A stretch of DNA of 64,000 nt, taken from an uncultured Sinobacteraceae bacterium (GTDB lineage: Bacteria; Pseudomonadota; Gammaproteobacteria; Nevskiales; Nevskiaceae). A program made the position numbers and the translations under genes. The stretch covers positions 62,001 to 126,000 of the forward strand of contig CAIJRD010000017.1 of NCBI GenBank assembly GCA_903822975.1, written 5' to 3'. Positions 25,599 to 33,329 of the stretch are shown piece after piece (position 1 is the stretch's first letter; each line of letters opens with the position of its first letter). The notes beneath the pieces were generated by a model. It did not search any database. It saw nothing but the letters and a program-made list of their open reading frames with translations, and was not told where the DNA came from.

Positions 25599-26570
25599 AT
25601 GAAACTGCGGACTCGCAGCCAGCTCCCCCTCGCATTTCTCGCACTGCTGTTTGCAGGCTGTGCCGCCTTCGGTCCGAAGCTCGCCGATTACGGTGTGGCG
25701 GGACGCGCGGTCGAACTCAGTACGGTACCGTTCTATCCGCAGGACGACTACGAGCGCGCGCCCGCTGCGGTGGCGACGCTACTGGCGGCGCAGCAATTGC
25801 CGGTGAACCCCGACGAACTGCTGCGTCAGATCAAGCCGGGCGATGACAATGAGCCGTATCGCGAAGGCGTGATCGGTGCGGTCCGTGCGCAGGGCCTGGT
25901 GCCCTATGTGATGCATTCGCCGCATCTGGATCTCGATGTGATCCGCGAAGTGCAGGCCGGCCATCCGGTGATGGTGCTGCAGAACCACGGCTTTTCGTTC
26001 GCGCCGCGCTGGCAGTTCGCCGTGGTGATCGGCGTTGATCCGGCGAACAACAGCCTGATCCTGCGTGCGGGTCGCCATCCGCGCGAGATCGAAAGTTTCG
26101 GCGCATTCCTCGGCAGTTGGGGCGACGGCGGTCACTGGGCGATGGTCGCACTGAAGCCGGAACAATTGCCGGCGACCGCGGACGTCGACAACTGGATCGC
26201 TGCCGTGGCGCCGTTCGAGCAATCCGGCAAGGCCGACGTCGCCGAGCGCGCGTACGCCGCTGCCACCGAGCGATGGCCGGACAGCGCACAGGCCTGGGAG
26301 TCGCTGGCCAATGCGCGCCATGCACAGAACAATTTCCGCGGCGCCAGCCAGGCGCTGTTCACCACCTTGCGATTGGCGCCGCAGAACACCGTGGCGCGCA
26401 ACAACCTCGCCTACGTGCTGCTGGAACGCAATTGCGCCGAGCAGGCCGAGGATGTGATCAAACAGGCGATGGCCGACGAAACCGATCCGGCCAAGTTGGC
26501 AGCGTTCGAACAAACGCGCCGAAAGATTCTCAAGCACGATGGACCTTCCGTCGTTTGCCCGATGCAGTAG
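25599..26570 (+). CDS. C39-like (PA2778-type) lipoprotein with TPR tail, catalytic residues lost
   Basis: A 323-residue lipoprotein. The ATG at 25599 has AAGGA upstream and gives a signal ending in the lipobox LFAGC. A papain-like C39 domain covers about residues 35-180, and a TPR-like helical region follows. In relatives the fold reads roughly YQCGPAAL for the catalytic Cys and WHYAVV for the His. Here these positions are YERAPAAV and WQFAVV, so both catalytic residues appear replaced. The rest of the fold (VPFYPQ, GHPVMVLQN, ILRAGRH) is kept. It is probably a non-catalytic binding or scaffold protein at the outer membrane. The family assignment is from memory of the motif pattern. Confidence 0.72.
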   Translation: MKLRTRSQLPLAFLALLFAGCAAFGPKLADYGVAGRAVELSTVPFYPQDDYERAPAAVATLLAAQQLPVNPDELLRQIKPGDDNEPYREGVIGAVRAQGLVPYVMHSPHLDLDVIREVQAGHPVMVLQNHGFSFAPRWQFAVVIGVDPANNSLILRAGRHPREIESFGAFLGSWGDGGHWAMVALKPEQLPATADVDNWIAAVAPFEQSGKADVAERAYAAATERWPDSAQAWESLANARHAQNNFRGASQALFTTLRLAPQNTVARNNLAYVLLERNCAEQAEDVIKQAMADETDPAKLAAFEQTRRKILKHDGPSVVCPMQ

Positions 26571-26582
26571 ACGCGAGGATCA

Positions 26583-26593
26583 CGCCGGGATGA
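26583..26593. repeat. Candidate attL core (11-bp direct repeat)
   Basis: CGCCGGGATGA, identical to 33020-33030. It lies 13 bases after the C39-like stop codon, just at the composition switch. It is not in a tRNA gene. Confidence 0.55.
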
Positions 26594-26610
26594 GCATTAA
26601 ATCTTAAGTA

Positions 26611-26620
26611 TATGTACATA
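26611..26620. promoter_or_regulatory. 10-bp palindrome inside the left island end
   Basis: TATGTACATA, a perfect palindrome between the putative attL and the integrase gene. It could be a binding site for the integrase, an excisionase or a repressor. Evidence is positional only. Confidence 0.3.
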
Positions 26621-26727
26621 AAGGAGTTTCTTTGATATAACCCTCTACACAGAGCATGCACAGATACGGCGAGTCAATGACTTACGACGCCGATCTGCAC
26701 AGATTCTGCACAGAAGGAGAGCCAAGG

Positions 26728-28005
26728 ATGGCATTCATCACCGACAAAGAGGAACTCAAGCCCGGTCTTATTCTATTCCGGCGCTCGGACGTCAAGCACC
26801 GCAACTGGTATTGCCGGATACAACTGCCGAAGGCAGACCGCTACAAGACTATCTCCCTGAAGACTTCGAACCGGGATGCGGCACGGGATCAGGCTTACGA
26901 TCACGACGCCGACATCCGCTTCCGCCTCAAGCATGACGTGCCGGTGTTCAACCGGCCGTTTTCCGAAGTCGGGAAGGAATATGTTGCCCTGCAAGAGCAG
27001 CGGGCGGCTCGCGGGGAAATCAGTAAGGATCGACCCAAAAAGCTCAAATGCGTCATCGAAGGCGCTCTCAACAACTACTGCGGCTCCACCCAGGTTCATC
27101 TGATTGGGCAGGAAACTTGGACGAGTTACCCGGCCCATCGCCGTGAGACGGGCGAAGGCCGATACCGGGACGGCATCATCAGCGATTCAACCATTCGCTT
27201 TGAAATGTCCATTTTCGGCGCGGTGATGAGCTACGCCATCGGCAAACGCTACGTCCCAGCCAGCCACCGTTTTGAGGACAGGCCCAAGCTCAAGACGATG
27301 CGGCGCGATGAGTTCACCCTGGAGGAATATCGCAAGCTTCATACAGTGGCCCGCTCCTGGGTGAGCAAAGCGACGAAGCCGTCGAGCATTTGGGCTCGCA
27401 CGGTGGCCTACAACTTCATCCTCATCATGTGCAATACGGGGATGCGGCCCCGTGAAGCCAAAAATTTGCGTTGGCGCGACATCATGCCGGCGAAGGATCG
27501 CGAGGGCCGCGAGATCGTGGTGATGTTCGTCCAGGGCAAGGGCAAGTCACGCAAGCTGGTGGCGCCCAAGAGTGTAGGCGACTATCTGGAGCGCATTCGC
27601 GCCACCGCCAAGGCCAAGGAGCTGGACGACCGGGTGTTTACCACCATCACCGGCGAACCGGCCAAGACGCTTTACAAGAACATGATTGACGATTTACTGA
27701 CCGAGGCCAAGCTGCGCGAAGGCCCGCACGGCGTTCCGCGCTCGACCTACTGTTTCCGCCATACCTACGCCACGTTCCGCCTGAGTGAGGGTGTGGATGT
27801 GTATTTCCTGGCGGACCAGATGGGTACGTCCGTCAAGATGATCGAGGAACACTACGGCCATGTGAATACCATCAAGCATGCCGATCGCGTGCTGCAAGGT
27901 ATGAGCGGATGGGAGCCATTGATCCCGGACGAGGCCGACGCCAAGGCTGCCCGAGCGGCGGCAACGCGACAGTTAGAAAGGCACGGCGGCCACGGGAAAC
28001 ATTGA
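26728..28005 (+). CDS. Tyrosine site-specific integrase
   Basis: A 425-residue phage-type integrase that would insert and excise the island by recombining att sites. The ATG at 26728 was preferred over 26656 because AGAAGGAGA stands just before it. An N-terminal arm/SAM-like region is followed by the catalytic domain: Arg240 in TGMRPREAKNLRW, Arg344-His345 in YCFRHTYATF (the first His of box II is Tyr, as in many phage integrases), and the nucleophile Tyr376 in EEHYGH. All key residues needed for activity are thus present. It lies beside the left end and reads into the island. Confidence 0.93.
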   Translation: MAFITDKEELKPGLILFRRSDVKHRNWYCRIQLPKADRYKTISLKTSNRDAARDQAYDHDADIRFRLKHDVPVFNRPFSEVGKEYVALQEQRAARGEISKDRPKKLKCVIEGALNNYCGSTQVHLIGQETWTSYPAHRRETGEGRYRDGIISDSTIRFEMSIFGAVMSYAIGKRYVPASHRFEDRPKLKTMRRDEFTLEEYRKLHTVARSWVSKATKPSSIWARTVAYNFILIMCNTGMRPREAKNLRWRDIMPAKDREGREIVVMFVQGKGKSRKLVAPKSVGDYLERIRATAKAKELDDRVFTTITGEPAKTLYKNMIDDLLTEAKLREGPHGVPRSTYCFRHTYATFRLSEGVDVYFLADQMGTSVKMIEEHYGHVNTIKHADRVLQGMSGWEPLIPDEADAKAARAAATRQLERHGGHGKH

Positions 28006-28103
28006 ACGCCAAATCAGCACGAAGCGAGTTTGCAAGTTGGGCCAGCTCTGCGTGAGTGCAAGGGGGTCGCGTGGCGTGAGCGACGCGCAAATCAACCCAA
28101 TCA

Positions 28104-28122
28104 CGCATCGAGCTTCGATGCG
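28104..28122. terminator. Stem-loop between convergent island genes
   Basis: 8-bp stem CGCATCGA/TCGATGCG with a three-base loop, and a further 6-bp palindromic hairpin ATGGGC-TT-GCCCAT at 28135-28148. They lie between the convergent integrase and the last operon gene. There is no T-run, so termination is only suggested. Confidence 0.35.
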
Positions 28123-28186
28123 GGGACAACGACGATGGGCTTGCCCATGACTCCCGCCCTTCGCCGATGCGCCGCTTTATGGAGTT

Positions 28187-29353
28187 CTAGCCGCCGGCCC
28201 ACACGCTGTATGCGGCGCTATCGTACCGGGCAAGCTCAAGCAGTGCCGCAGTTGCAGCGATCATCTCTGCTCTTAGGGCCGGCGTTTCCGCGAGGATCTG
28301 ATCTGCATTCCGGCGCTTGGTAATCCGGTCGAGTGCTTGGACCGCCATCGAACACTCGTCTGGCCCAGCGGCCCGATTGTTGGCGAGGCCTGCCAGGTCC
28401 GGCCCAGGCTCGAAGGTTGGCGTGAAACGGATCGCGATGGATATCAGGTCTTCCATGGGCGCACCTTCGTATACCCGATAGCCGACTACGCTTCTCACCT
28501 CTATCCGCGACGGCGGCACTTGGCCAACACAGATGCCGGCGAGCCACTTGCAGATGCCGCATAGAAAAACAGGGAGGAGGCCTTCCGGGGTCTTAACTGC
28601 CGCCATGAGCGATGCCGCATCATCGATTTTCAGGGCTTTGGTGGATGCCTTCTGAAATTTGTCGCAGGTGGTGAGATTCGCGATGTACTTTTCAAGCAGC
28701 AGCTTCAGCACTTCGGGATGTACGTGGTCTGGCCCTGCAAGGGTTGTCAGCAGCAGCAGCCAAGGAGTCTTTTGACGCGCCTGCAGCGACATCATCCGGT
28801 TAAGCGCATTGTAGTGCGTGTCGCCAAGCGAACTTGGCGCCTGGGCGCCAAATCCATCGCAGAGATCGAGATTGATGACGTCGAACGGGCCAAGATCGAA
28901 TGCCATTTTCCAGGCAGGCGAGGAACCGCTTGCCACCCGGGCGAAATCGTCTGCTATAACGTCGGAGCGGTGGTCAACCCGTGCTAGCTGGCGGACTTCG
29001 ACAAGGGAAATATTGAGCTCGGCCTGCGCTTCGCTTGCAGGCGTTGCTGCAGAATTGAAGCCTAGGAATCTCAGTCCGATGTTGCGTGGTTCGCAAATCT
29101 GCGCGTGGAAATGCCTCAAGTCGAGCAGATCCACGCCGGGCAAGCCAAGGTATTTGAGTATTCCGTCTGTCAGCGCATGCTCATCGAGCAAGCGGCTAAT
29201 CTGATCAAACCATTGATAGTGCCGGACGAATTGCTTGCGCGGCCGGTGCCATGGTAAGAAATCCTTGCGCGGGGGAAGCGATGCTGCATATTCGGAAACC
29301 GGAACAATATCGTCCGCATGCCCAGCTTCGTCGGGAAGCTCTCCGTCGATCAT
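28187..29353 (-). CDS. Unknown partner protein of the MORC-ATPase/methylase operon
   Basis: A 388-residue protein that I do not firmly recognise. It may correspond to what NCBI calls the PP_RS20740 family; that is an unverified recollection. No signal peptide or membrane helix is seen. The centre has a Rossmann-like pattern: a hydrophobic strand (NIGLRFLGFNSA, about residues 90-100), then FDVINLDLCDGFG around 165-177 and TPWLLLLTTLAG around 205-215. This resembles a SAM-dependent methyltransferase fold, but no classic catalytic tetrapeptide was found. It may sense, bind or process nucleic acid with the ATPase. Its ATG overlaps the ATPase stop codon (ATGA), so the two are translationally coupled. 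Confidence 0.65.
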   Translation of the reverse strand: MIDGELPDEAGHADDIVPVSEYAASLPPRKDFLPWHRPRKQFVRHYQWFDQISRLLDEHALTDGILKYLGLPGVDLLDLRHFHAQICEPRNIGLRFLGFNSAATPASEAQAELNISLVEVRQLARVDHRSDVIADDFARVASGSSPAWKMAFDLGPFDVINLDLCDGFGAQAPSSLGDTHYNALNRMMSLQARQKTPWLLLLTTLAGPDHVHPEVLKLLLEKYIANLTTCDKFQKASTKALKIDDAASLMAAVKTPEGLLPVFLCGICKWLAGICVGQVPPSRIEVRSVVGYRVYEGAPMEDLISIAIRFTPTFEPGPDLAGLANNRAAGPDECSMAVQALDRITKRRNADQILAETPALRAEMIAATAALLELARYDSAAYSVWAGG

Positions 29354-31338
29354 TCTTCTGGCGCTTCGAGGATTTCATAGATTGCTCGAAGCAGCTTTTC
29401 CTGCTTTCTCTTTGATACGGTATCAAGCAGGCCGAACGACGCCAGAACCTGAGCTATGCCCTTGAGCTTTTCCTCAAGGATGTCGCTCCGTGCTTTGACT
29501 TTCCCGGTTCGGGGGCGCTGCTTTTCCGGAACAATAGCGGCACGCGAGTACACATATGCCTCTCCCCGCGCGGCGGATGATTTCTTTCCATCCGTGGACA
29601 GATCGATCTCGGGCGGCCGGGCCGCGGGATCGTCAGCTTGTTCCTGCCAAGCTGCAGCAGCGACGCGCTGTATTTCCGAGACTGCGGCGCCCTTGCTTTC
29701 GTCGCGCGTTACTCCTCGTGCGCCGCTTGCCAGCCGCTTCTGGACAGTCGCCAGCTGCCGCAGCGCGCTATGAAGCCATTTGGTGATGTAGACGGAGTGG
29801 GGATGCACATTGTTGAAAGACTCGCGGTCAATATTCAATGCACTGTCCAGACCCTCGCTGACGAATATTTCGCAGGTAATCTGGCGAAGCCTTGTCTGCT
29901 CCGACACCTGGTAGCGCATGAAAGTCGAGTCAAATAGAGTGCCGCTGGAGCCGTGGATGCGGATCAGCGAGCCTTGATGTTCTGTCGGCGCAACTTTCGG
30001 CGTCCAGAACAGATATGCCTCAAATGCTACCGGCCCTCCGCTCAGCTCCCTCTGGATTTTCGGGAACTCCTCGCGGCACTTTCCGATAAAGATAATGGGC
30101 TGCCGCAAGGCGTGGTTGGTTGCCGGGAGGTTCTTGAACTTGAGCGGGCGGAAAAGCTGCAGGTCATCGAAGAACACATCAAACCGCGAGGACCGGTCTG
30201 CCGGATCGGAAAGGGTAAGCTTGTTGCGCAGCGGTCCTGGGGTGCTAAGGTCGACAGGCTCTGCCGCTCCCTTGGGCTGGTTGGAAAGGGAGTAGACCTT
30301 TGCCCACTCTCCTGGATCCTCGTCGAAAAGATGCCCTTCAACATATGGAAGAGGCACCGCGAGGCTAAGCTGCCACACCATGCGGAGGTAGTAGTCGAAG
30401 ATGCGATCCAGCTGTGGATTTGGATTGCTTTGCTCGACTTCGTCCCAGACGGCCTGCACCAGCTTTGCAAATGCATCGACAGGGGAATCGCCTTTCTCCC
30501 ACGGCAGCGATGAGAACCTCCCAGAATGCTTTTTCAGCAGCTGTCCAGAACTGTCCACCCTTCCGATGTGGAATTTTGGCGGATCGATTGGCTGATGTTC
30601 CTCTCCTGCGCCGATGCCCTCGTCATACTCGACTGCGGACCAGATGTCCCGGCTGCGCAGAGTGTCCCGCGCCTGCGGCCGAATGCTGGTAAGAACAATC
30701 GTAGTTCCATGGCTTTCAACATCCGCGGCCTTTTCCCGCCAGATGTTGACCTTGCCAGACTCGAATTCCTTTTTTTCTCCGTCTGATGTCGCGTCGTCGT
30801 CGGAGTATTGGCGGAGCGCCACTGTCGCGATGGTGCGGAACGGATCTCCCTTTACCTTGGTGATGATTTGAAAGGAGTGCGTCAGCTGCGATACAGAAAA
30901 AAGACCTATGCCGATCTTGCCGATCAGCCGGCGGCCGCCAGGGCTTCGCGAAGAATCGGATTTGTCCGTGATGCCCAGATTGGGCCCTTTGTCGCTTCGC
31001 TTGGCGCTTCCGCCGATGTGGAGTAGCAGATTGGCGAAGGCCTCTGGCGTCATGCCGTGCCCGTCATCTTCTACATAAATGCGGTCAAACCGCGGAGCAT
31101 CTGTTTTGATGACAACGCGCGTTGCATCTGCATCGTATGCGTTGGAGATAAGTTCACGCAGCGCGGAGCCGGGCTGCCGGTAAATGCCGTCAGTAACGCG
31201 CGCTATTACGCGCTCGTCCGTCTTGAGCTTTGTTGAAACGATGTTCGCACTGCTTTGGCTATCCCGGATGGACGCCACCAGGCCGGGCTCGTCGTCATGC
31301 ACTTCATGGACGCGGCTGTCTGGTTTTTGGTCGGCCAT
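29350..31338 (-). CDS. MORC/MutL-like GHKL ATPase of a restriction-type system
   Basis: A 662-residue Hsp90-like (GHKL) ATPase. The N-box ELISNAYDADA (Glu62, Asn66), the G1 box EDDGHGM (Asp92) and the G2 box IGKIGIGLFS near residue 140 are all intact. A long second domain and a lysine-rich C-terminal segment follow. Iyer and colleagues described bacterial MORC/MutL-type ATPases of this kind in operons with cytosine methylases and proposed that they drive DNA remodelling in restriction systems; they are also thought to be ancestors of eukaryotic MORC proteins. The start is the ATG in TAATG overlapping the methylase stop; the longer frame would begin with TTG. No nuclease motif was recognised in it. 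Confidence 0.82.
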   Translation of the reverse strand: MADQKPDSRVHEVHDDEPGLVASIRDSQSSANIVSTKLKTDERVIARVTDGIYRQPGSALRELISNAYDADATRVVIKTDAPRFDRIYVEDDGHGMTPEAFANLLLHIGGSAKRSDKGPNLGITDKSDSSRSPGGRRLIGKIGIGLFSVSQLTHSFQIITKVKGDPFRTIATVALRQYSDDDATSDGEKKEFESGKVNIWREKAADVESHGTTIVLTSIRPQARDTLRSRDIWSAVEYDEGIGAGEEHQPIDPPKFHIGRVDSSGQLLKKHSGRFSSLPWEKGDSPVDAFAKLVQAVWDEVEQSNPNPQLDRIFDYYLRMVWQLSLAVPLPYVEGHLFDEDPGEWAKVYSLSNQPKGAAEPVDLSTPGPLRNKLTLSDPADRSSRFDVFFDDLQLFRPLKFKNLPATNHALRQPIIFIGKCREEFPKIQRELSGGPVAFEAYLFWTPKVAPTEHQGSLIRIHGSSGTLFDSTFMRYQVSEQTRLRQITCEIFVSEGLDSALNIDRESFNNVHPHSVYITKWLHSALRQLATVQKRLASGARGVTRDESKGAAVSEIQRVAAAAWQEQADDPAARPPEIDLSTDGKKSSAARGEAYVYSRAAIVPEKQRPRTGKVKARSDILEEKLKGIAQVLASFGLLDTVSKRKQEKLLRAIYEILEAPEE

Positions 31339-32435
31339 TAGCAACCCAAGGCGAGGCGGACTGCGCGGGCAACGCTCCGTGCCAGCGGCGGGGGGACCGC
31401 ATTCGAGACCTGTTCGACCTGCTCGGACAAGTTTCCTTCCAGTACGAAATCTTCAGGGAAGCCCTGGAGAAGCATTGACTCATAGATACTGAGGCGCCGC
31501 TTGCCATCCGGGTGCACGTATATTTCACGGTGGCCGAATGCCACAGTGGGACTTGCCTTATCCCATTCAAGCCGCTTGAAGCTGCGGCCATCCGTTCCGA
31601 TCAGCTTGGGGTCTCCGAAACGCGGCGACTTGGGCTTCATCGTCCAGTGATTTGGATGCACGGGGAATTCGGCCGGATCAAGGCCATGGCGGAAAAATGC
31701 AGGTTCTGCCCCGATCTCGCCAATTGCTTCGCGTACCGATGACAGTCCCTTCCGCTTGCGGGGTTTGACCTCATCGTATCCCTGTGCCTGACGCATGCCG
31801 AAGAGCACAACTCGCCGCCGGTTTTGGGGAACGCCAAAATCAAGTGAACAAAGTTCTTGCTCGGACACGTCGAACCCAAGAATTTGCAGTCCCGCCACAA
31901 TTTCGCAATATGTATCCATATGCTTCTTGTCGCGGATACCAAGCACGTTTTCGAACACGATAAATTCGACGACGTAGTAGCGCTGCAGCTCCCGCACGAT
32001 GTCCAGGTAAAGCGCCGGAAGTTGGTTACGCGGATCGCTGGATTTTGAGCGCGTATTAGCCCGAGAGAATCCTTGGCACGGCGGACCGCCGATTACTCCG
32101 ATCCGCTCGCCGGCTGCAATTTCCTCTTCGACTTTTGCCAGCACACCAGCCGGCTTGAGCTTGGCCAGGTCTGCAACCGTGCCTTTCGTTCTCGGAAAAT
32201 TCTTCTTATGGGTGCGGATTGCGGCAGCTGAGCTGTCAATTGCTACGGGTATCTGGAATCCGGCGCCGTGGAATCCAAGGTCCAAGCCGCCCGCTCCCGA
32301 GAACAGGGAAACGATTTTGGGCCTTGGCCTTGGGCGGCGCGCGTGCGCAGGCGTGCGCGGTGGCGCCGTCTGCACCTGCTCAATTTCCTCCGCAGCAGCA
32401 TCCCACGGCCTCCTAAATGATTCCAGGCGCGTCAT
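31338..32435 (-). CDS. C5-cytosine DNA methyltransferase
   Basis: 365 residues, a complete Dcm-type enzyme that transfers a methyl group from SAM to C5 of cytosine in a specific DNA site. Motif I is SLFSGAGGLDLGF (about residue 43), motif IV GGPPCQGFSRA with the nucleophile Cys120, motif VI FENVLG, motif VIII QNRRRVVLFG and motif X VSNAVPPPLA. The target recognition region between VIII and X is short. A proline/arginine-rich N-terminal tail of about 35 residues precedes motif I. It is coupled by overlapping stop/start codons both to the regulator upstream and to the ATPase downstream. No matching type II nuclease gene is adjacent. Confidence 0.95.
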   Translation of the reverse strand: MTRLESFRRPWDAAAEEIEQVQTAPPRTPAHARRPRPRPKIVSLFSGAGGLDLGFHGAGFQIPVAIDSSAAAIRTHKKNFPRTKGTVADLAKLKPAGVLAKVEEEIAAGERIGVIGGPPCQGFSRANTRSKSSDPRNQLPALYLDIVRELQRYYVVEFIVFENVLGIRDKKHMDTYCEIVAGLQILGFDVSEQELCSLDFGVPQNRRRVVLFGMRQAQGYDEVKPRKRKGLSSVREAIGEIGAEPAFFRHGLDPAEFPVHPNHWTMKPKSPRFGDPKLIGTDGRSFKRLEWDKASPTVAFGHREIYVHPDGKRRLSIYESMLLQGFPEDFVLEGNLSEQVEQVSNAVPPPLARSVARAVRLALGC

Positions 32436-32641
32436 TGACTGCTGTCAGCTCCCTTCCGGCCAGCGTGGATGCCTGCGGGCGCAGCCTTCTTCGGGCCCGC
32501 AGCCGACGAGCCGCGTAGGTATTCGCGAATTGCTTCCCGAATCACCCAGGCCGCCGAGACATGATTAGATTCGGCAACCCGCATCAACTGGATGTGCTGA
32601 TCTTCGGGTATGGAAACGGTCGTGCGTACAGATTTTCCCAC
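32432..32641 (-). CDS. Ribbon-helix-helix (CopG-type) regulator of the island operon
   Basis: A 69-residue protein. The N-terminal half fits an RHH DNA-binding fold: strand RTTVSIPED, then helices ending in WVIREAIREYLR. The C-terminal tail is basic and Ala/Gly-rich. The GTG start has a strong GGAGGAGGT at 32648-32656. As first gene of the operon, overlapping the methylase start (ATGA), it probably represses its own promoter through the inverted repeat at 32662-32688. An antitoxin role is possible from fold alone, but no toxin gene is next to it. Confidence 0.8.
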   Translation of the reverse strand: MGKSVRTTVSIPEDQHIQLMRVAESNHVSAAWVIREAIREYLRGSSAAGPKKAAPAGIHAGRKGADSSQ

Positions 32642-32661
32642 GGCTAGACCTCCTCCATAGT

Positions 32662-32688
32662 TGCATCATGTTACATCACATTGATGCA
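32662..32688. promoter_or_regulatory. Candidate RHH operator upstream of the island operon
   Basis: TGCATCA (32662-32668) and TGATGCA (32682-32688) form an inverted repeat, and a third CATCA sits at 32674, ten bases after the first. Spaced short half-sites of this kind are usual for ribbon-helix-helix dimers. The element is about 20 bases before the regulator's start codon. Confidence 0.55.
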
Positions 32689-33019
32689 CTTGGTATCAGA
32701 GCGAACTGCCGCGCTGCGCGATTTTCTTGCAAGCCCATTCAGGAACCTCAATTCATCAGAAGCCGGGGCCGGGTTCTCACCGGAATTTGGACTTTTCGCG
32801 ACAGCATATGACGAGCTGCGTCAGCCCCCAGGATTACACTATCGCTGCGGTTCCCGCTAATAGCTGCCTGCTTGGACAGAAAATAGGCAACTGCAGGAGG
32901 AGCGGAAGAAAGGAAGAATTTTGTCTGTGTGGGGAAAATACCCTGCACAGTTCCCACTCAGGCAAAAAGATGCGTAAAAATAACAATAAAATCAATTTAT
33001 TATAATTGGTTCATCCTTT
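32689..33019. other. Right end of the island, non-coding
   Basis: AT-rich stretch between the operator and attR. A 92-codon frame starting at 32727 has no relatives that I recognise and an odd composition, so it is not called. The last 60 bases are nearly all A and T. Confidence 0.5.
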
Positions 33020-33030
33020 CGCCGGGATGA
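33020..33030. repeat. Candidate attR core (11-bp direct repeat)
   Basis: CGCCGGGATGA, identical to 26583-26593. To its left the DNA is AT-rich, to its right GC-rich host sequence resumes. Joining the outer flanks through one copy gives the presumed empty site. Confidence 0.55.
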
Positions 33031-33329
33031 CGCGGTTGAGCGCGCTACGGCCTCACGCGCGTTCGCGATCGCCGAGTAAGGTGCAAACATCGCTCGTAAG
33101 CATGGCCCTTAAGCGGCGCGGGCGCGCGACGCGGCACGACAACTCCGCGCCTGTGGTTCGCGCGACACTCGAACAGGCTTGTAACTGCGCGCAAGGGGGC
33201 GCGTTCGGAAGCATGCTTCGCGCGTTGGCCGATCGCGAGCAGGATCCGCCTCGCCGATCGATCCCGCTGAACCTTGCGGCATCACTGAGTCCTGCGCGGG
33301 CGAACCGCGCAGCATCGCCGCGACTGCCT
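33031..33329. other. Host spacer between island and queG
   Basis: About 300 bases of GC-rich sequence downstream of queG without a credible gene, repeat or terminator. Confidence 0.45.

Larger units (their letters stand above)
26583..33030. mobile_element. Integrative genomic island with methylase/MORC-ATPase operon
   Basis: An approximately 6.4-kb insert between the C39-like gene and queG. Both edges switch sharply from GC-rich host DNA to AT-rich DNA at an identical 11-bp sequence. The left end carries a tyrosine integrase reading inward. The remainder is one leftward four-gene operon of restriction/defence type. No conjugation, replication or phage structural genes are present, so it is an integrase-dependent cargo element that must rely on helpers for transfer. 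Confidence 0.75.

Noticed and set aside
26656-26727. Earlier ATG start for the integrase
   Set aside because: No ribosome site at a proper distance, whereas AGAAGGAGA precedes the ATG at 26728.
32727-33005. 92-codon frame in the right end of the island
   Set aside because: No ribosome site, no motif, Lys/Asn-rich end made of the AT-rich island edge; not conserved as far as I can judge.
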